From Orobanche coerulescens (lineage: Eukaryota; Streptophyta; Magnoliopsida; Lamiales; Orobanchaceae): 64,000 nucleotides of DNA. A program made the translations under genes and the position numbers. Shown here in pieces: positions 22,136 to 33,243 of this stretch (position 1 is its first letter; every line of letters begins with the position of its first letter). The notes under the pieces were generated by a model. That model saw only the letters and a list, made by a program, of their open reading frames with translations, was not told where the DNA came from and did not search any database. Location of the stretch: positions 85,169,644 to 85,233,643 of the forward strand of contig CM065809.1 of the NCBI GenBank assembly GCA_033398695.1, read 5' to 3'.

Positions 22136-23404
22136 ATGTCGAGCAAGAATCGCACTGCCATGGGAAAGCAATACAACAACCTTAAACGACCTCTCAATGC
22201 CCAATTTGATGCGGATCGGTTCATCTCCGCCACCGCCTCGAGGGTGTTCTTTGACATACTTCCTCAAGAACACATCACCGATTGCTACTTCTTCAATCTC
22301 TTAAGTCTAGAACGGGTAAATGTTGACATTTCCAATTTCTTTTCCTCGCTCGGTATTTCTCGCTTTGTTGAATGCAAAAATCCTATCTTCCCTGAACTCG
22401 TCCGAGAGTTCTATGCCAACCTTCATGTTGCCGAAAATGAAGGGTCTTCAGCTCTTGTGTTAGGAAGTCTTGTCGGAGGAACTCGGGTGAAAGTTTCTTC
22501 AGACGTTTTGTATCAAATTTTTGGTTTACCTTGTGATGGTTTTATTTGCACTGGAAAAACCTTGGCCGATAATAATGAAATCGGTGAAATAGATGTAAAA
22601 GATTTTCTGAGCTCGAAGGCCGTTATTGACATAACGGACGATTTTTTTGAAAACAACGACTTTGGGGTCAATATTCGCCTGCTTTTGGTAGCCCTCACGA
22701 AATGCCTTATGCCGAAGGTTAATTCGCAACACAAACTAGTGGGCGTGAACAAGCAAGTGGTGTACCGCGTTCTCAACGACAATAAAGTTAACTTCTCCGA
22801 CATCATCATCAGTTGGATGAAGGTGAAGGGAGACTTGTTTCGGTCGAAAAACTACGCCACTCGTTCTCGCAAAGCTGGAATGCCTTACGGCTCAATCCTC
22901 TCGGCCATTTTCAGTTTTCATCAAGTCGACTTGTCGAAGGACAAGGCAGTCCCCGTCTCCCTCGGACATGAGATCTCGGATGCTTCTCTTAAAGCTATGC
23001 ACTACGTCCGGACGATCAACAGAGGCTGGATTCTTTTTCTGTACCTACGCGATGATGACCAAGTAGAGAAAGGATCACGGATGCCCACTGCCGAAGAAAA
23101 GATCACTCGTCGGGGACCTCATACCCTTCGAGAAATGCAGACTGGGGAATTCGTAAGGAAGCCTACGTCGAAAGGAAAATGGCCAATGAGAGATGTGGTG
23201 ATGGAAGAAGAGGAAAGTGATCTCTGTGCTCGGATGCGGGGCATCGAGACCTCACACGCTGAGATACGAGAGGATGTTCGGGCTCTGCGTTCAGAAGTCC
23301 GGGAAGTGCGATCAGAAGTCCGGGAAGTTCGTGGGCTGATATCCGAGTTCATTCGTTTCACACACCCCTCGTTCCCTTTCCCTTCGTCTTCCTCCGATCC
23401 TTAG
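22136..23404 (+). CDS. Copia_B accessory ORF3 (putative plant transposon protein, coiled-coil C-terminus)
   Basis: 423 codons from ATG 22136 (MSSKNRTAMGKQ) to the TAG at 23402-23404. An in-frame ATG 57 bp upstream (22079) would add 19 residues, but that segment looks like a 5' leader after the TATA box, so I prefer 22136. The central part has PIFPELVREFYANLHV followed by VSSDVLYQIFGLPCDGF, the pattern of the domain annotated as putative plant transposon protein (PF20167, by recognition only). The C-terminus (about residues 360-415) has heptad-like SEVREVRSEVREVRG repeats predicted to form a coiled coil. No signal peptide or clear membrane segment, so a classical envelope role is not supported. 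Function unknown. It is the longest uninterrupted frame of this element's 3' half. Confidence 0.85.
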   Translation: MSSKNRTAMGKQYNNLKRPLNAQFDADRFISATASRVFFDILPQEHITDCYFFNLLSLERVNVDISNFFSSLGISRFVECKNPIFPELVREFYANLHVAENEGSSALVLGSLVGGTRVKVSSDVLYQIFGLPCDGFICTGKTLADNNEIGEIDVKDFLSSKAVIDITDDFFENNDFGVNIRLLLVALTKCLMPKVNSQHKLVGVNKQVVYRVLNDNKVNFSDIIISWMKVKGDLFRSKNYATRSRKAGMPYGSILSAIFSFHQVDLSKDKAVPVSLGHEISDASLKAMHYVRTINRGWILFLYLRDDDQVEKGSRMPTAEEKITRRGPHTLREMQTGEFVRKPTSKGKWPMRDVVMEEEESDLCARMRGIETSHAEIREDVRALRSEVREVRSEVREVRGLISEFIRFTHPSFPFPSSSSDP

Positions 23405-23771
23405 ATTTGATGATCTCTGATGTTTGATGTAGAAACTTGTTGTTCGAACAATCTATATGTCTTTTGCCATGAACACTCGTTGTATCCCTTGCATTTTATT
23501 TTAATGAAATTCGCATTTCTTCATTTGACATTTGATATTTGCAAGTATTGTTGCTTACTAGTATTGTTGATTACATCTTAAATAATGGCAACTTTTAAAT
23601 AATGCAACAATTCAGGGGGAGTTCCTTTTTGTTTATGTCAAAAAGGGGGAGAATACTCCAAAAACGAAAAACTACTAATATATCGAACAAGTTTACCTTG
23701 ATTCGAATCATTTCAAAAATATTTTTGCAGGTATTAATTAAATGTTTTGACATCATCAAAAAGGGGGAGAT
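23405..23771 (+). other. Copia_B 3' untranslated region with three polypurine tracts
   Basis: After ORF3 there is AT-rich sequence with three GGGGGAG tracts (about 23614, 23645 and 23764). The last, AAAAAGGGGGAGAT at 23758-23771, abuts the 3' LTR and is the likely plus-strand primer. Multiple internal tracts are known in SIRE-type copia elements. Confidence 0.85.
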
Positions 23772-25328
23772 TGTTGACTCAAAATGTATTTTGATGATAA
23801 TTACATTCAAAACATTTAATTGGATCAATCTCGGCTCGATAATATTTTGAAGGAGTAAATCATAGCTAACGCACGCTACGTATCATATCATAGCGCACGC
23901 TATCGGGACATTCATATACAGACCAGTCAAGTCAGCTGCAGCCTACTGAAGTCGCCTGATCGATAGCGCACGCAAGCTATACAATGTTAGCGCACGCTAA
24001 GAACCTAAAGTTAGCGCACGCTATACAACAAATATAACGCACGCTATCGCAAGTCTCCAGAGGTCAGTGAAGTCTGGAAGGAAATTAGAATTGGACGTTG
24101 CTCACGCTACACATATATTCTTACGTACGCTAAAGGGAGGACATAGCGCATGTTACTTATCATCTCTAGCGCACGCTACCAATATTATGGTTAGTAGTCC
24201 AGTAGCTACTGGACTCATTTCGTCAAGGCTTTTACGTACGCTACACAAGGTAACGTACGTTAATGAAAGAACTCAGTAGCGCACGCTAAGGCAAAGGAAC
24301 TAGCGCACGCTAAAAAGAATCTGCATATTACCGTTTGAATTTCAACCGTTGGAAGCAAGAGTCAATGCAGATCCGGAAAATCTGGAAACCCTGTATTTAA
24401 TTAATGCTAGCGCACGCTATGCATACTTGATAGCGCACGCTAATCATGAATTTAGCCGTTGGATAAAGAGTCGTTGGAGAGAAAATCGGATATTGTCAAA
24501 GTCAAGATCGAAGACTAGTTGACCAAGACGTTAGCGCACGCTACCATTTCATTACTAGCGCACGCTAGACATGGTATTTTACCGTTGCAACAGTCTTTGT
24601 GACCGTTCAGAGATTTCAAGTCAAAATCCGTTAGCGCACGCTACAGGGCACTATTAGCGCACGCTCATAGTATGTTTTTCAGAATTTGAAGGCTGTCTCA
24701 CACCTATAAATACCCGAAGGACTTGGGTATCAAACACACAACTTCAAGCATTCAAGCATACAAGCATACAAGTAATCAAAGCGTTCTTGAGCTCAGATTT
24801 ATATATTTTATTGCATTACAAGTTGTGAGAAAAGAAAGATACAAGAGCGATTTCAATTGTAATATCTAGTATTCTTTGTACTCTTTCATTTGGTTGTAAG
24901 TGTTGCATCACTTACACTTGAGCGAAAAAGAAACGAATCAAGAGTCACTAATCCGGTGTTATTAGGATCTTTGATCCGGCATTGTTAGGCTTATACTCCC
25001 ATATTCGTAGAGCGAGGATTATCTAGTTCCTATAGAACACTAGATAAACAATCATTCATATTGAGGGAAAGGTTGAGCTTGGACCGATAGAAGACAAGCG
25101 GATTGTAACGGTTGTAAACTCGGACCGATAGAAGACGAGTGAAGTTTGTGGTTTTTCTTAAGCCAATAGAAAAAGAAAGTCGGAGAGAGGACGTAGGCAA
25201 GTTGTCGAACCTCTATAAATTCTTGAGTCTTTAAATTCTGCACTATTTTCTTTTTACGCTACAAGAAATTTCGGTATTCCGCATCACCACTATTCAACCC
25301 CCCTTCTAGTGGTGAATTTATCTCTTCA
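23772..25328 (+). repeat. Copia_B 3' LTR
   Basis: Same length as the 5' LTR. The differences I count are single-base changes (for example at the positions matching 15494, 16017, 16130, 16324 and 16650 of the 5' copy), about 14 in total. The motif cluster is at 23867-24666 and the TATA box at about 24704. Confidence 0.97.
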
Positions 25329-25333
25329 GTCAC

Positions 25334-25845
25334 AGCATATGCCGGTACAGTTGTTAACACCGACATCGGGTATAACTCGAAGAAGCAGAAGACATCAGTT
25401 CAGTCTGGGAGCAACAACAAAATGAATTCGGGGCCCGCATCTTCTTTTAAGTCGGCGGTTTCATACCAACAGAAGGGTGTATCTGATCGGCCTTACCGTA
25501 GGGACTGTTTCAATTGTGGCATGTCCAGGCATACTAAGGATCGGTGTCAGAAGACGGCTACCAAATGTTTCACTTGCGGAAAGAGTGGACACTTGTCTCG
25601 TTACTACTGGCGGGCCAATCCCACTCAGAACCCAGCTTCCCAACCAAGTCAACAAGGCTCTGTGCAATCCCCTAGGATGCCTGCTGTTTCCAACTACCGA
25701 GCTCCATACCACCAGAACCAACCACCGCTACATGGTGCCGGACGAGGCCGTGGGCGCGGCAGAGGTACTTCATCCTTTTCGGAGTCAGTGCCGTCCCGTG
25801 TATTTGAGCGAGGGCTAAGGATGGTCAGTCTGCGCCAGCTATCTT
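25334..25845 (+). pseudogene. Gypsy_A gag C-terminus with zinc knuckles (copy 1)
   Basis: Continuation of gag after Copia_B. It contains two CCHC-type nucleocapsid knuckles, CFNCGMSRHTKDRC and CFTCGKSGHLSRYY; the last Cys of the second is mutated to Tyr (copy 2 has RYC). A Gly/Arg-rich GRGRGRGRG segment follows. The frame shifts near 25815 before protease. Confidence 0.88.
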
Positions 25846-26460
25846 AGGTACTCTTCTTGTTAACTCTCAGCCAGTGCATGTACTATTTGATACTGGAGCC
25901 ACCCATTCATTTATATCTATGGAATGTGTTGAATTCTTAAATCTTGTTTGTGTACCTTGTGAGCCCTTTACTGTTAAACTACCCGAGGGTTGTAGATTAG
26001 GCGGCGATCAAAAGGTTCGAGACTGTCGGATCTACATCGACAATCATAGTTGGACCGCTAATCTTATGGTCTTTCCACTCCAGAACGAAGATATCATATT
26101 AGGTATGGACTGGATGCCATTGCACAGAACGATTTTGGATATCTACCACTTGACTATTTCCATTTCGGCTCATGACGGTACCACACGTGTCATCAGCGGA
26201 CGTGAACACTTTAGTACGAATGGGTCTCTCAGCATTATCGCATCAGAAGCCTCCTGCAGCTCTCGAAGGGAGTACTATTGGTGTTATGTTCTTCGAGAGG
26301 ATACTTCACAACTTACAATCACAAGCATTCCGGTGGTGAATGAATTTCCAGACGTTTTTCCCGATGAACTACCAGGGCTGCCACCGCATCGAGAAGTTGA
26401 CCTTTCCATTGAACTCGAGCCGGGGACGAGACCTATTTCCAAAGCTCCTTACAGGATGGC
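25846..26460 (+). pseudogene. Gypsy_A protease and start of RT linker (copy 1), truncated
   Basis: Aspartic protease with VLFDTGATHSFIS near 25880 and the flap-side MVFPLQNEDIILGMDWM, followed by the protease-RT linker (VVNEFPDVFPDELPGLPP) and PISKAPYRMA. The sequence then changes abruptly at 26461 to unrelated LTR DNA. In copy 2 the same codons run on into reverse transcriptase, so this copy is truncated by the duplication junction. Confidence 0.9.
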
Positions 26461-27212
26461 TGGGAGTTTATCTGTTTGGACTCACGGGAGTCCGAAACAA
26501 ACCGAACTCGTTCGGTTTCTACATGGGCCGCCCCCCATTTCAAGCCACCTTCCTTTTGGACTCTTGTCTCCATTCTTTAATGGATGATAATTGTATAGGT
26601 GGGGTTGATTCTGATTAGCATGAGTTGTTACATGTGGGGAGTTGAATAAAAATAAAACAGAAGACAATCACTCACCACCCATTTTGATTCCTATGTGAGA
26701 GAGAGTGAGGGAGAGAGAGAAAACTTTTCTCAAAGTCTTCATCATCTTCTCCAAGTCTTCTTCCATTTTTCTTCACAAATTCTTGATTTTTCTTGGAGGA
26801 AAATTGAGAAATAAAAGAGAGATTGTGAGTTATACACTTAGAGTGTTATAATTTCATATTGGAAGCTTCATCACTTAGCTCTAGCCGTATCCTCAAAGGT
26901 TAGCAAGGTGATCGTCATTCCGGTCGTTTCTCCGGCGCGTGGCAAGTAGATATGCGGTGCTTTCGGCGTTGGATCATTCAAGAGCTTGGAGCGAAATGAA
27001 TTGCAGGGAGATCGCCTAAAGCTTGGGGAATAGCTCAACAGAAGGAATTCATCTAATCAACGGACTATAAGGGTGAGTTTCTATATCTCTTGTGAATTCG
27101 TTTTGATATTCGTATATACGTTGCTCGATCGATCCTCGTAGGGATTCGGATCGAATTAATTTTCATTTTACTGCTTCCGCTGGGCCTTCGTTTTAGGCAC
27201 CGAATCCCAACA
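26461..27212 (+). repeat. LTR_D: truncated LTR of an unidentified retrotransposon
   Basis: It ends with CACCGAATCCCAACA, a typical plant LTR 3' end after a CT-rich and TTCTTGGAGG-type transcribed region. It starts TGGGAG, which matches the inverted terminus TGTTGGGA minus its first bases, so the left end is cut at the duplication junction. There is no target duplication and no internal region or primer site (GTAAGG follows). No coding sequence. Probably once inserted in the Copia_A 3' LTR. Confidence 0.6.
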
Positions 27213-27295
27213 GTAAGGACAGGCTTGTATGAACATGTTGTACGGACAGAGTGTATGTAGCATTTGTCAAAACTCCAGGAGGATTTTTCACAACA
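27213..27295 (-). repeat. Copia_A 3' LTR, first 83 bp
   Basis: On the minus strand TGTTGTGAAAAATCC begins immediately after a polypurine tract, which identifies an LTR start. It is cut at 27212 by LTR_D. Confidence 0.65.
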
Positions 27296-27311
27296 ATTCC
27301 CCCTTTTTGAC
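27296..27311 (-). other. Copia_A polypurine tract
   Basis: Minus strand GTCAAAAAGGGGGAAT abuts the 3' LTR start. Same type as the Copia_B tract (AAAAAGGGGGAGAT). Confidence 0.75.
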
Positions 27312-27899
27312 AATGCCAAAACTTCAAACAACATGAGGCCGTCTTCAAGTATTATGTCGAATGATCTGATCTTCGAGACTAGGACTAAAAATTTGAACTG
27401 ACCACATGCAAGTTCTATATTTATAAATCCTACGGAACTAAGTGTATTACAACTTAAATTATGGTTGGCTTGTAGGCACAATCTTACATGAAGTAACCCT
27501 ATTTGAATACAACTTAATCTATGAACTATTCGCAGACAAGTTCTCACAACTTGAGACTTATCAAGGTTTTATACTTAGTAAACATTTTAATATAACTCAT
27601 AACCAAAGTAGTAATAATAGATCACGAGCTATAATCTTCTAGTTAAAATAGTATTTTTATTGATAATTTGGATTACAGTGCTGTTTGGAATTCACATCGA
27701 AGAAAATACAGAAAAATTAAGTACACCTCTCACAAGTTAGCCCTTTATAGTATGATGCTTCCAAGACTTCTGAGAGGGGCCATGCTCGGTTCCCTTCCAC
27801 CAGTTGAATAGAGACTCTCTGCCTCAGTCCCTGTAGATGTTTCTTCCTTCTTGGAAGACATCGAAGGCGGGGATCCAGTCTTCTAGGTTAGTTAGCCGA

Positions 27900-29918
27900 A
27901 CACCCTTCCGATGCTTAGATTTCAATTTGATTTTTAGAGGGAGATTTCATTCTGATAGGATCCTTGAGAACTCCTTTGGCGTATTCCAGAGTCTTTAAGT
28001 GGTTGAACATGGAAGATTCCCTGATGAGAGTACAAAAGTATCTCATCAATTCATTATTCTTCCATGCCTTCAACTCTTCAATTGATGGCTGCCTGTCTAT
28101 AGGCAGTGGGAACTCAGCGGGCTTTTACATTGCATTTTTCCAAGAAAAATTGGGATCCTGGAACTCGGGACGAGAACTAGTTACCCTGCATCCTCTAGCT
28201 CCTTGACCTGGCCGGGGTCCGGCCAGTCTTTCGATGGCTATGGCAACACTGCTATCCAGAATGGCTTCCATCTCCTTCTCCTTCTTCATCCTCCATCTCC
28301 TTCCAGCATCTCGAGCCTCTTCCCCCCTTTTGGCGTTATCAAGCTCAGAGACCTTACCGTGAATATCCTGAAGAATATCTATCGATTTAGCCTGCTTGTC
28401 TTTCAGATCTTTGACTGAGTCCACTAGACTAGTGACCACTGCTGTAAGGTCGTCGCTTTTATGATCTTGAGCAGTGAGTCACGATCCAATGTACTCGAGG
28501 TAGGCGACCCTCTTGGCTTCCGCAAATAGCATTTTATCTTGCCTTTGCTTCAGAATTTTCTCATGATGCTATTTATGCTGATTGAGGGCCGGCCATAAGG
28601 CATTCGGCATTAGGCGGAATACTTTTTCAACATCCTGCACGACCCTTTATAGTTTAGGGAGTTCATACTGAGCAGTCTCGCACATTCAGTCGAGCTCCTT
28701 GCTGGCATCATACAGGGATTTGACGGAATCCTATAGAAATACATTTTAGCGACTAATTTGCCGAAGTTGCTCAATCCTGGATTCAGTGCAGGGAGAGTAT
28801 TGTGAGCGATTTTGGAGTCAAATGGATATCCTAGCTGTTTGAGAACGACATTTTGACGTGGACTCTAGGGTTTGTTGTCATCTTGGAAATCCTCATCTGA
28901 TTCGGATGGTGATCCTGTAAGGATAGGAATGGATACAGGTTCGAGAGAAGGAACCTTAGATGGTTCCGCTGTTGTTGCTGTTTGGGAGATAGATGGGACT
29001 AATTCCTCCTGCCTATTTTCGATTTCTATAGCCTGGTTTGTAGGAGTGACTAATTCCTCCTGCTGGCTCTCAGCTTCTGCCTGTTCCGTAGAAGGGGCTG
29101 AATCCTTCTATTGGATGGCGCAGGATCCATCTTCTTCAGTCAGGGGGACTGATTCCTCCTTGGCGGGAGATGATGGTTTCTCCTGTTGCATGTCTGGTGC
29201 AGCATGACCAGATGACGTCCCCTGGACCCTAGCGGCCTTGAACTTAGCAAATTCCTCATCGCTAAAAACCTCATAGCTCATCCTCAAACCTGTTTGAAGG
29301 TCATCATCATTCATATTAGTCGGGATCTGAGTGATGGATGGGGCTCCGAGTCTTGTCATCGGACTGAGTCTTTCCTATCAGTCGGGTCTTTCTTTTGCCA
29401 CATAATAAGATGTAATCATCTCATGGCAAAAGGGATCATCCCATCTGATCAGGACCTCGTTCGGGGTGTCCGTGACTTCCAAAAGAAACAACTCTTCCTC
29501 ATTCCAGTCTTCCCAGTTATACATGGAGTCATATGGGGCAACCATGTATTCTTTACATGTTTTGAAGCGTTTGAATGCTTCGTCGATCTAGAATTGGAAA
29601 CTGTTTGACTGATTATTTCAATGGGGGAGGGACTCCAAACATTAAAGGGTTCTACCATCCGTTTGGGATCCTCTATAGGTATGGGAGCCTATTGAGAAGA
29701 GGGATCCCTGAAAGGGTGTGATTCTATGTTAGGAGAGGGACTTTTTACACGGATAGGGCCCCTGTTAGGAGTGGTGACTATTAGCTCAGAAGGGGCAGCG
29801 ATTCACCAGTGCCTTCTAATTTGACAAATGACTAGTCATCCATCATGGACGTCACAGGCTCAGGACCTCCTGTAGGAGCAACCAGTGTTTCTTGCATAGG
29901 GGTTGCGCCATGTGGGTC
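27900..29918 (-). pseudogene. Copia_A ORF3, C-terminal part (low complexity and coiled coil)
   Basis: The minus-strand frames continue ORF3 beyond the LARD insertion. They include an acidic, Ser/Glu-rich low-complexity region (for example EEFAKFKAARVQGTSS near 29250, then repeated SQQEELV-like segments near 29000-29080) and a coiled-coil stretch (28125-28439, with VDSVKDLKDKQAKSIDILQD). Stops and frameshifts are frequent. As in Copia_B ORF3, a globular domain is followed by a coiled coil, but the linker here is far longer. From 27312 to 27900 I see only decayed 3' UTR. Confidence 0.6.
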
Positions 29919-30902
29919 ATCTATGTAACACCCCCAGATTTAACCGGAAATATTACAGCGCCGTGGGCCCCGAGATGGAACCCACAAGGCTAAAAGAAAT
30001 TTTCGCAAACATTTACAAATGCCCAAGAGGCCAACGACGGTACTATCTTTAAAAATTCACAAAGACTTATAAAATCCATTTATCAAAAACCGTCGTAAAA
30101 ACTCATTTGAAATCGCGAGGCCAAACAGCCGACACTCAAAAGTTTAGAAAACGACTTCCAAAGCAACCTCAGTTACCAGATACCAAAAGGTCAATTCAAA
30201 ATACTCACGCGGCGGGAAAAGACCAACCATAAAGATACTCTAGCAGCGGAATACAAGAACCAATCAAGAAACTCAAAGCACACAACATGTCCTAGCCAGT
30301 ATCCTCCGGGAAGCTCATCTCTTCACGACCGCTACAAGCTCGATACTCCGAGAACCTAAAAAGAAATCCCACGACGGGGTCAGCCATAATATCCAACAAT
30401 GATATCAATCACATCACATCAATAATACATACCAACGAGAATACAGAATAAGAATACGACCAATGAAATCTTACTGCCATAACTTTACTTACTCAAGTAA
30501 TTCTCATCAGAATAACCATTTTTACATTTCACATCTTGTACTCGATTAACCAATAAACTCAAACATAAAATCTGTATTGTACCTCGAACAATACTCAAGA
30601 TCCTCAAACTATCGTAACCAACTCACGATACGGAAATCTACCATTTCTGACCAATACGATCCATCGAATAATATCATCAAATCCCAAGACGATAACCGAT
30701 CGTCCATCAAAGACAAAGACCAAAGAAAATACGGAACATACCTCGAGATATGATGTGCCACGATAATCATATCAGTCTAATCCGAGATCAGATCAATGTA
30801 ATACAGACAAGGTCCTAACACAAGACCTACAATGCATACTCATATGACAACGTCAATATGCTCAAAAACAATAACAACTATGTATACTCAATGGAAATCC
30901 CA

Positions 30903-31190
30903 TGATCCAGCGCCCTCAGCATAGATCCCAAGATGATCCTACAAGATCAACACGAGGTGGATAACCAACAATATACATATGCACAACAATAACACAATAC
31001 TGGGTAATCCAACGATCCAGCGCCCTCAGCATAGATCCCAAGATGATCCCGTCGGACCAACACGAGGTGGAAAAACCCGTCGAATGATCCAGCGCCCTCA
31101 GCATAGATCCCAAGATGATCCCGTCGGACCAACACGAGGTGGACATCCGATCCAGCGCCCTCAGCATAGATCGCGCGATCCCATCGGATC
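30903..31190. repeat. Tandem repeat in the LARD LTR (four units)
   Basis: Four units start with GATCCAGCGCC(CTCAGCATAGATC) and continue CCAAGATGATCC...CCAACACGAGGTGG, 58-114 bp apart. The second LTR has the same array at 36959-37245; its first unit differs (CTCAAAGATAGATC). The repeats produce periodic frames on both strands that are not genes. Confidence 0.85.
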
Positions 31191-32730
31191 AACACAACAT
31201 AAACAACACAATACGCATACACATATGCAAAACAATATGTTCATCATCATGAACAACGCAACATGAACGACAATATGACAAAACAATTAAGACGACCTCA
31301 TGTTCGACAACATGAATGATAATACGCATGATCAAATCACTAACTCTAATTGAATCGATATAAGATACTTGCCCCGAGTCCTTCGGGAGAAATCTCGATG
31401 TCCAATCATCACCGATGATTATCCTCAATGCTCGGCGATCCAAACGAACAATAAACTATAGATACTCATATCCTCGTCTTTACCATAATGTAACCTTGAT
31501 ACTCGAACATACCAATAACTGAGATAAGCATATACATTATGATTTATCTCCCAGAATCGAAAGAACGATATGCGATCCGAATACCCAGAGTTCACAATAA
31601 TAATCATCGCTATATGCATTATAAACGAAATGAATATGAAACCATTCATTAAATATTATAATCGAGCAAGTAATAACTTGCCTCGATACCGATACCACGA
31701 AGTTATGCCGAACACATTGCCTTTGTCTACGAGCTCCTCGGCCGATCAAAAGCAATACAATGGACATACTCGAACACGACCGCAATATCCGGTTATAATC
31801 ACCGATCAACAATCTCAACCTATCGAAGAAATCAAATAACACATATCCGATAACAATCAACAATGACAATACTAACCAATCGAACTCAACGGTTCAACAC
31901 AACCTCTAATAAACACGGTGAACCAACCAAGTCAAACCATCACGAATTCATAATCAAAACACAAAAATACGCCTTTGTCGCCTACTTAGCGCACGTTAAA
32001 CGCATAACGTGGCGTGCGCTAAGTTGTCCGTTAGCGTGCGCTAGCGGTAAGCTTAGCGTGCGCTAATCCGCATGATGGCATGCATTCCAAGCATCGACTA
32101 TCATCTTGCAACTACGAATCCGAATGAAGGGAGACATAAATCTCCATATCTCTTGAAGATAAACGACACCATAACTATCACAAGGATCATATCAATGTCC
32201 ATATATCAATAATAACATCAACAATCAAACCGACTCGATAACAAGGATCATATCATATTCAATCAGTAATTAAAAGTAGTATCATGATTTAACTCCTCTA
32301 AATCGATAAATATAATTAACAAGATTGAAATCTATCTTAGATCGGGTTAAACGAATCACCATCCTTATAGTGTGAAGAATCTTAACTAACATCCGAAACT
32401 CTTATCAAAATTCCATTGAATCTCATATAACATCATCATATGATTATCCAACATGCTCCTTACATGAAATCATCCAAGAAAAACGAACCATCATCAAGAG
32501 GATACGAAAATTACCTGGATTGGATGAACCAAGAATAAGAACACTAGACTCCATTCCAAGAATCATGAATAACTTGAAGAACGAGGCTTGAATCCATGCT
32601 CTCCATCTTAATCTTGTTAAAGATCATCATCTCTCAGTGTTTGGGACCTCACACCTCTCTCTAAAAACTCTCTCTCTCGGTTACAAGGAAGGAATGGACG
32701 AAATGCTTCATAACACCCTTCTGTCCCTTT

Positions 32731-33243
32731 TTATAATATACATCACTAGCGTGCGCTAAACCATTATGTTTAGCGTGCGCTAGCCTTAGCGTGCGCTAAC
32801 TGACTTTGTTAGCGTGCGCTATCGAAGCCCAGAGGCTACTGTCTTGCTTCGTAAACTACCTTACGTACGTAATGCCCATGCATTAACGTACGTAAATCAT
32901 CATGTCTAGCGTACGCTAGTCCTTACTCTTAGCGTGCGCTATCCGAGGTTGACTTACTACAGCGTTCACCTACCACTCGCCCCCACATTCCGACAGCATC
33001 TGACAAGGATAAGATCCCTTGTTGACTGATATATAGTTAGCGTGCGCTAAGCCTAATCTTTAGCGTGCGCTAATACTTCCGGACAACAACCGTTGACTCA
33101 CTAGAACTTGCGCCGAAAGCAGCCGGGTCCACACGCAGATTCCTTCCGATCTGTCTGCATTTAGCGTGCGCTACATTCTGACTCTAGCGTGCTCTAACCA
33201 TGAACAATAGCGTGCGCTATACTTGAACATTAGCGCGCGCTAA
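32731..33243 (-). promoter_or_regulatory. LARD U3 motif array and TATA box (3' LTR)
   Basis: About 14 copies of TAGCGTGCGCTA (TAGCGCACGCTA on the element's sense strand) and variants (TTACGTACGTAA, TAGCGTACGCTA, TAGCGCGCGCTA) between 32747 and 33243. On the sense (minus) strand they are directly followed by TATATTATAAAAAG at about 32740-32727. Three or four more copies lie downstream of the TATA box at 31985-32060. Confidence 0.85.

Larger units (their letters stand above)
15429..25328 (+). mobile_element. Copia_B retrotransposon, complete structure, 9.9 kb
   Basis: The two LTRs are 1557 bp each (15429-16985 and 23772-25328), flanked by the duplication GTCAC (15424-15428, 25329-25333). The intact target is at 52051-52055 in copy 2. 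Order: PBS, gag, pol (protease, integrase, RT, RNase H: copia order), a 0.3-kb spacer with promoter-like signals, a third ORF, and several GGGGGAG purine tracts. An accessory ORF after pol and multiple purine tracts are features of the SIRE/Maximus copia lineage. About 14 LTR differences by eye (roughly 0.9 percent) indicate a recent insertion, but pol is frameshifted. Confidence 0.95.
6561..26460 (+). mobile_element. Gypsy_A copy 1 (5' LTR to protease), interrupted twice
   Basis: Ty3/gypsy element on the plus strand. In order it has an LTR (6561-8856, 3' end deleted), a gag start at 9046, CACTA_B inserted after gag codon 2, gag 14674-15428, Copia_B, gag zinc knuckles and protease 25334-26460, then an abrupt end at the duplication junction. 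The primer site has been deleted, so this copy cannot be reverse-transcribed. Reverse transcriptase and integrase are present only in copy 2. Confidence 0.85.

Noticed and set aside
22136..23404. ORF3 as a classical envelope gene
   Set aside because: I see no signal peptide, no transmembrane segment and no furin-like site. The sequence resembles the putative plant transposon protein domain with a coiled coil.
26461..27212. LTR_D as a clean solo LTR insertion into Gypsy_A
   Set aside because: The sequence on its right is Copia_A rather than continuing Gypsy_A, there is no target duplication, and its left end is short of the inverted terminus.
30916..31266. Repeated frames with the phrases EGAGS and QRPQHRSQDD on opposite strands
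   Set aside because: Products of the 58-bp tandem repeat in the LARD LTR, present identically in both LTRs (36918-37322).
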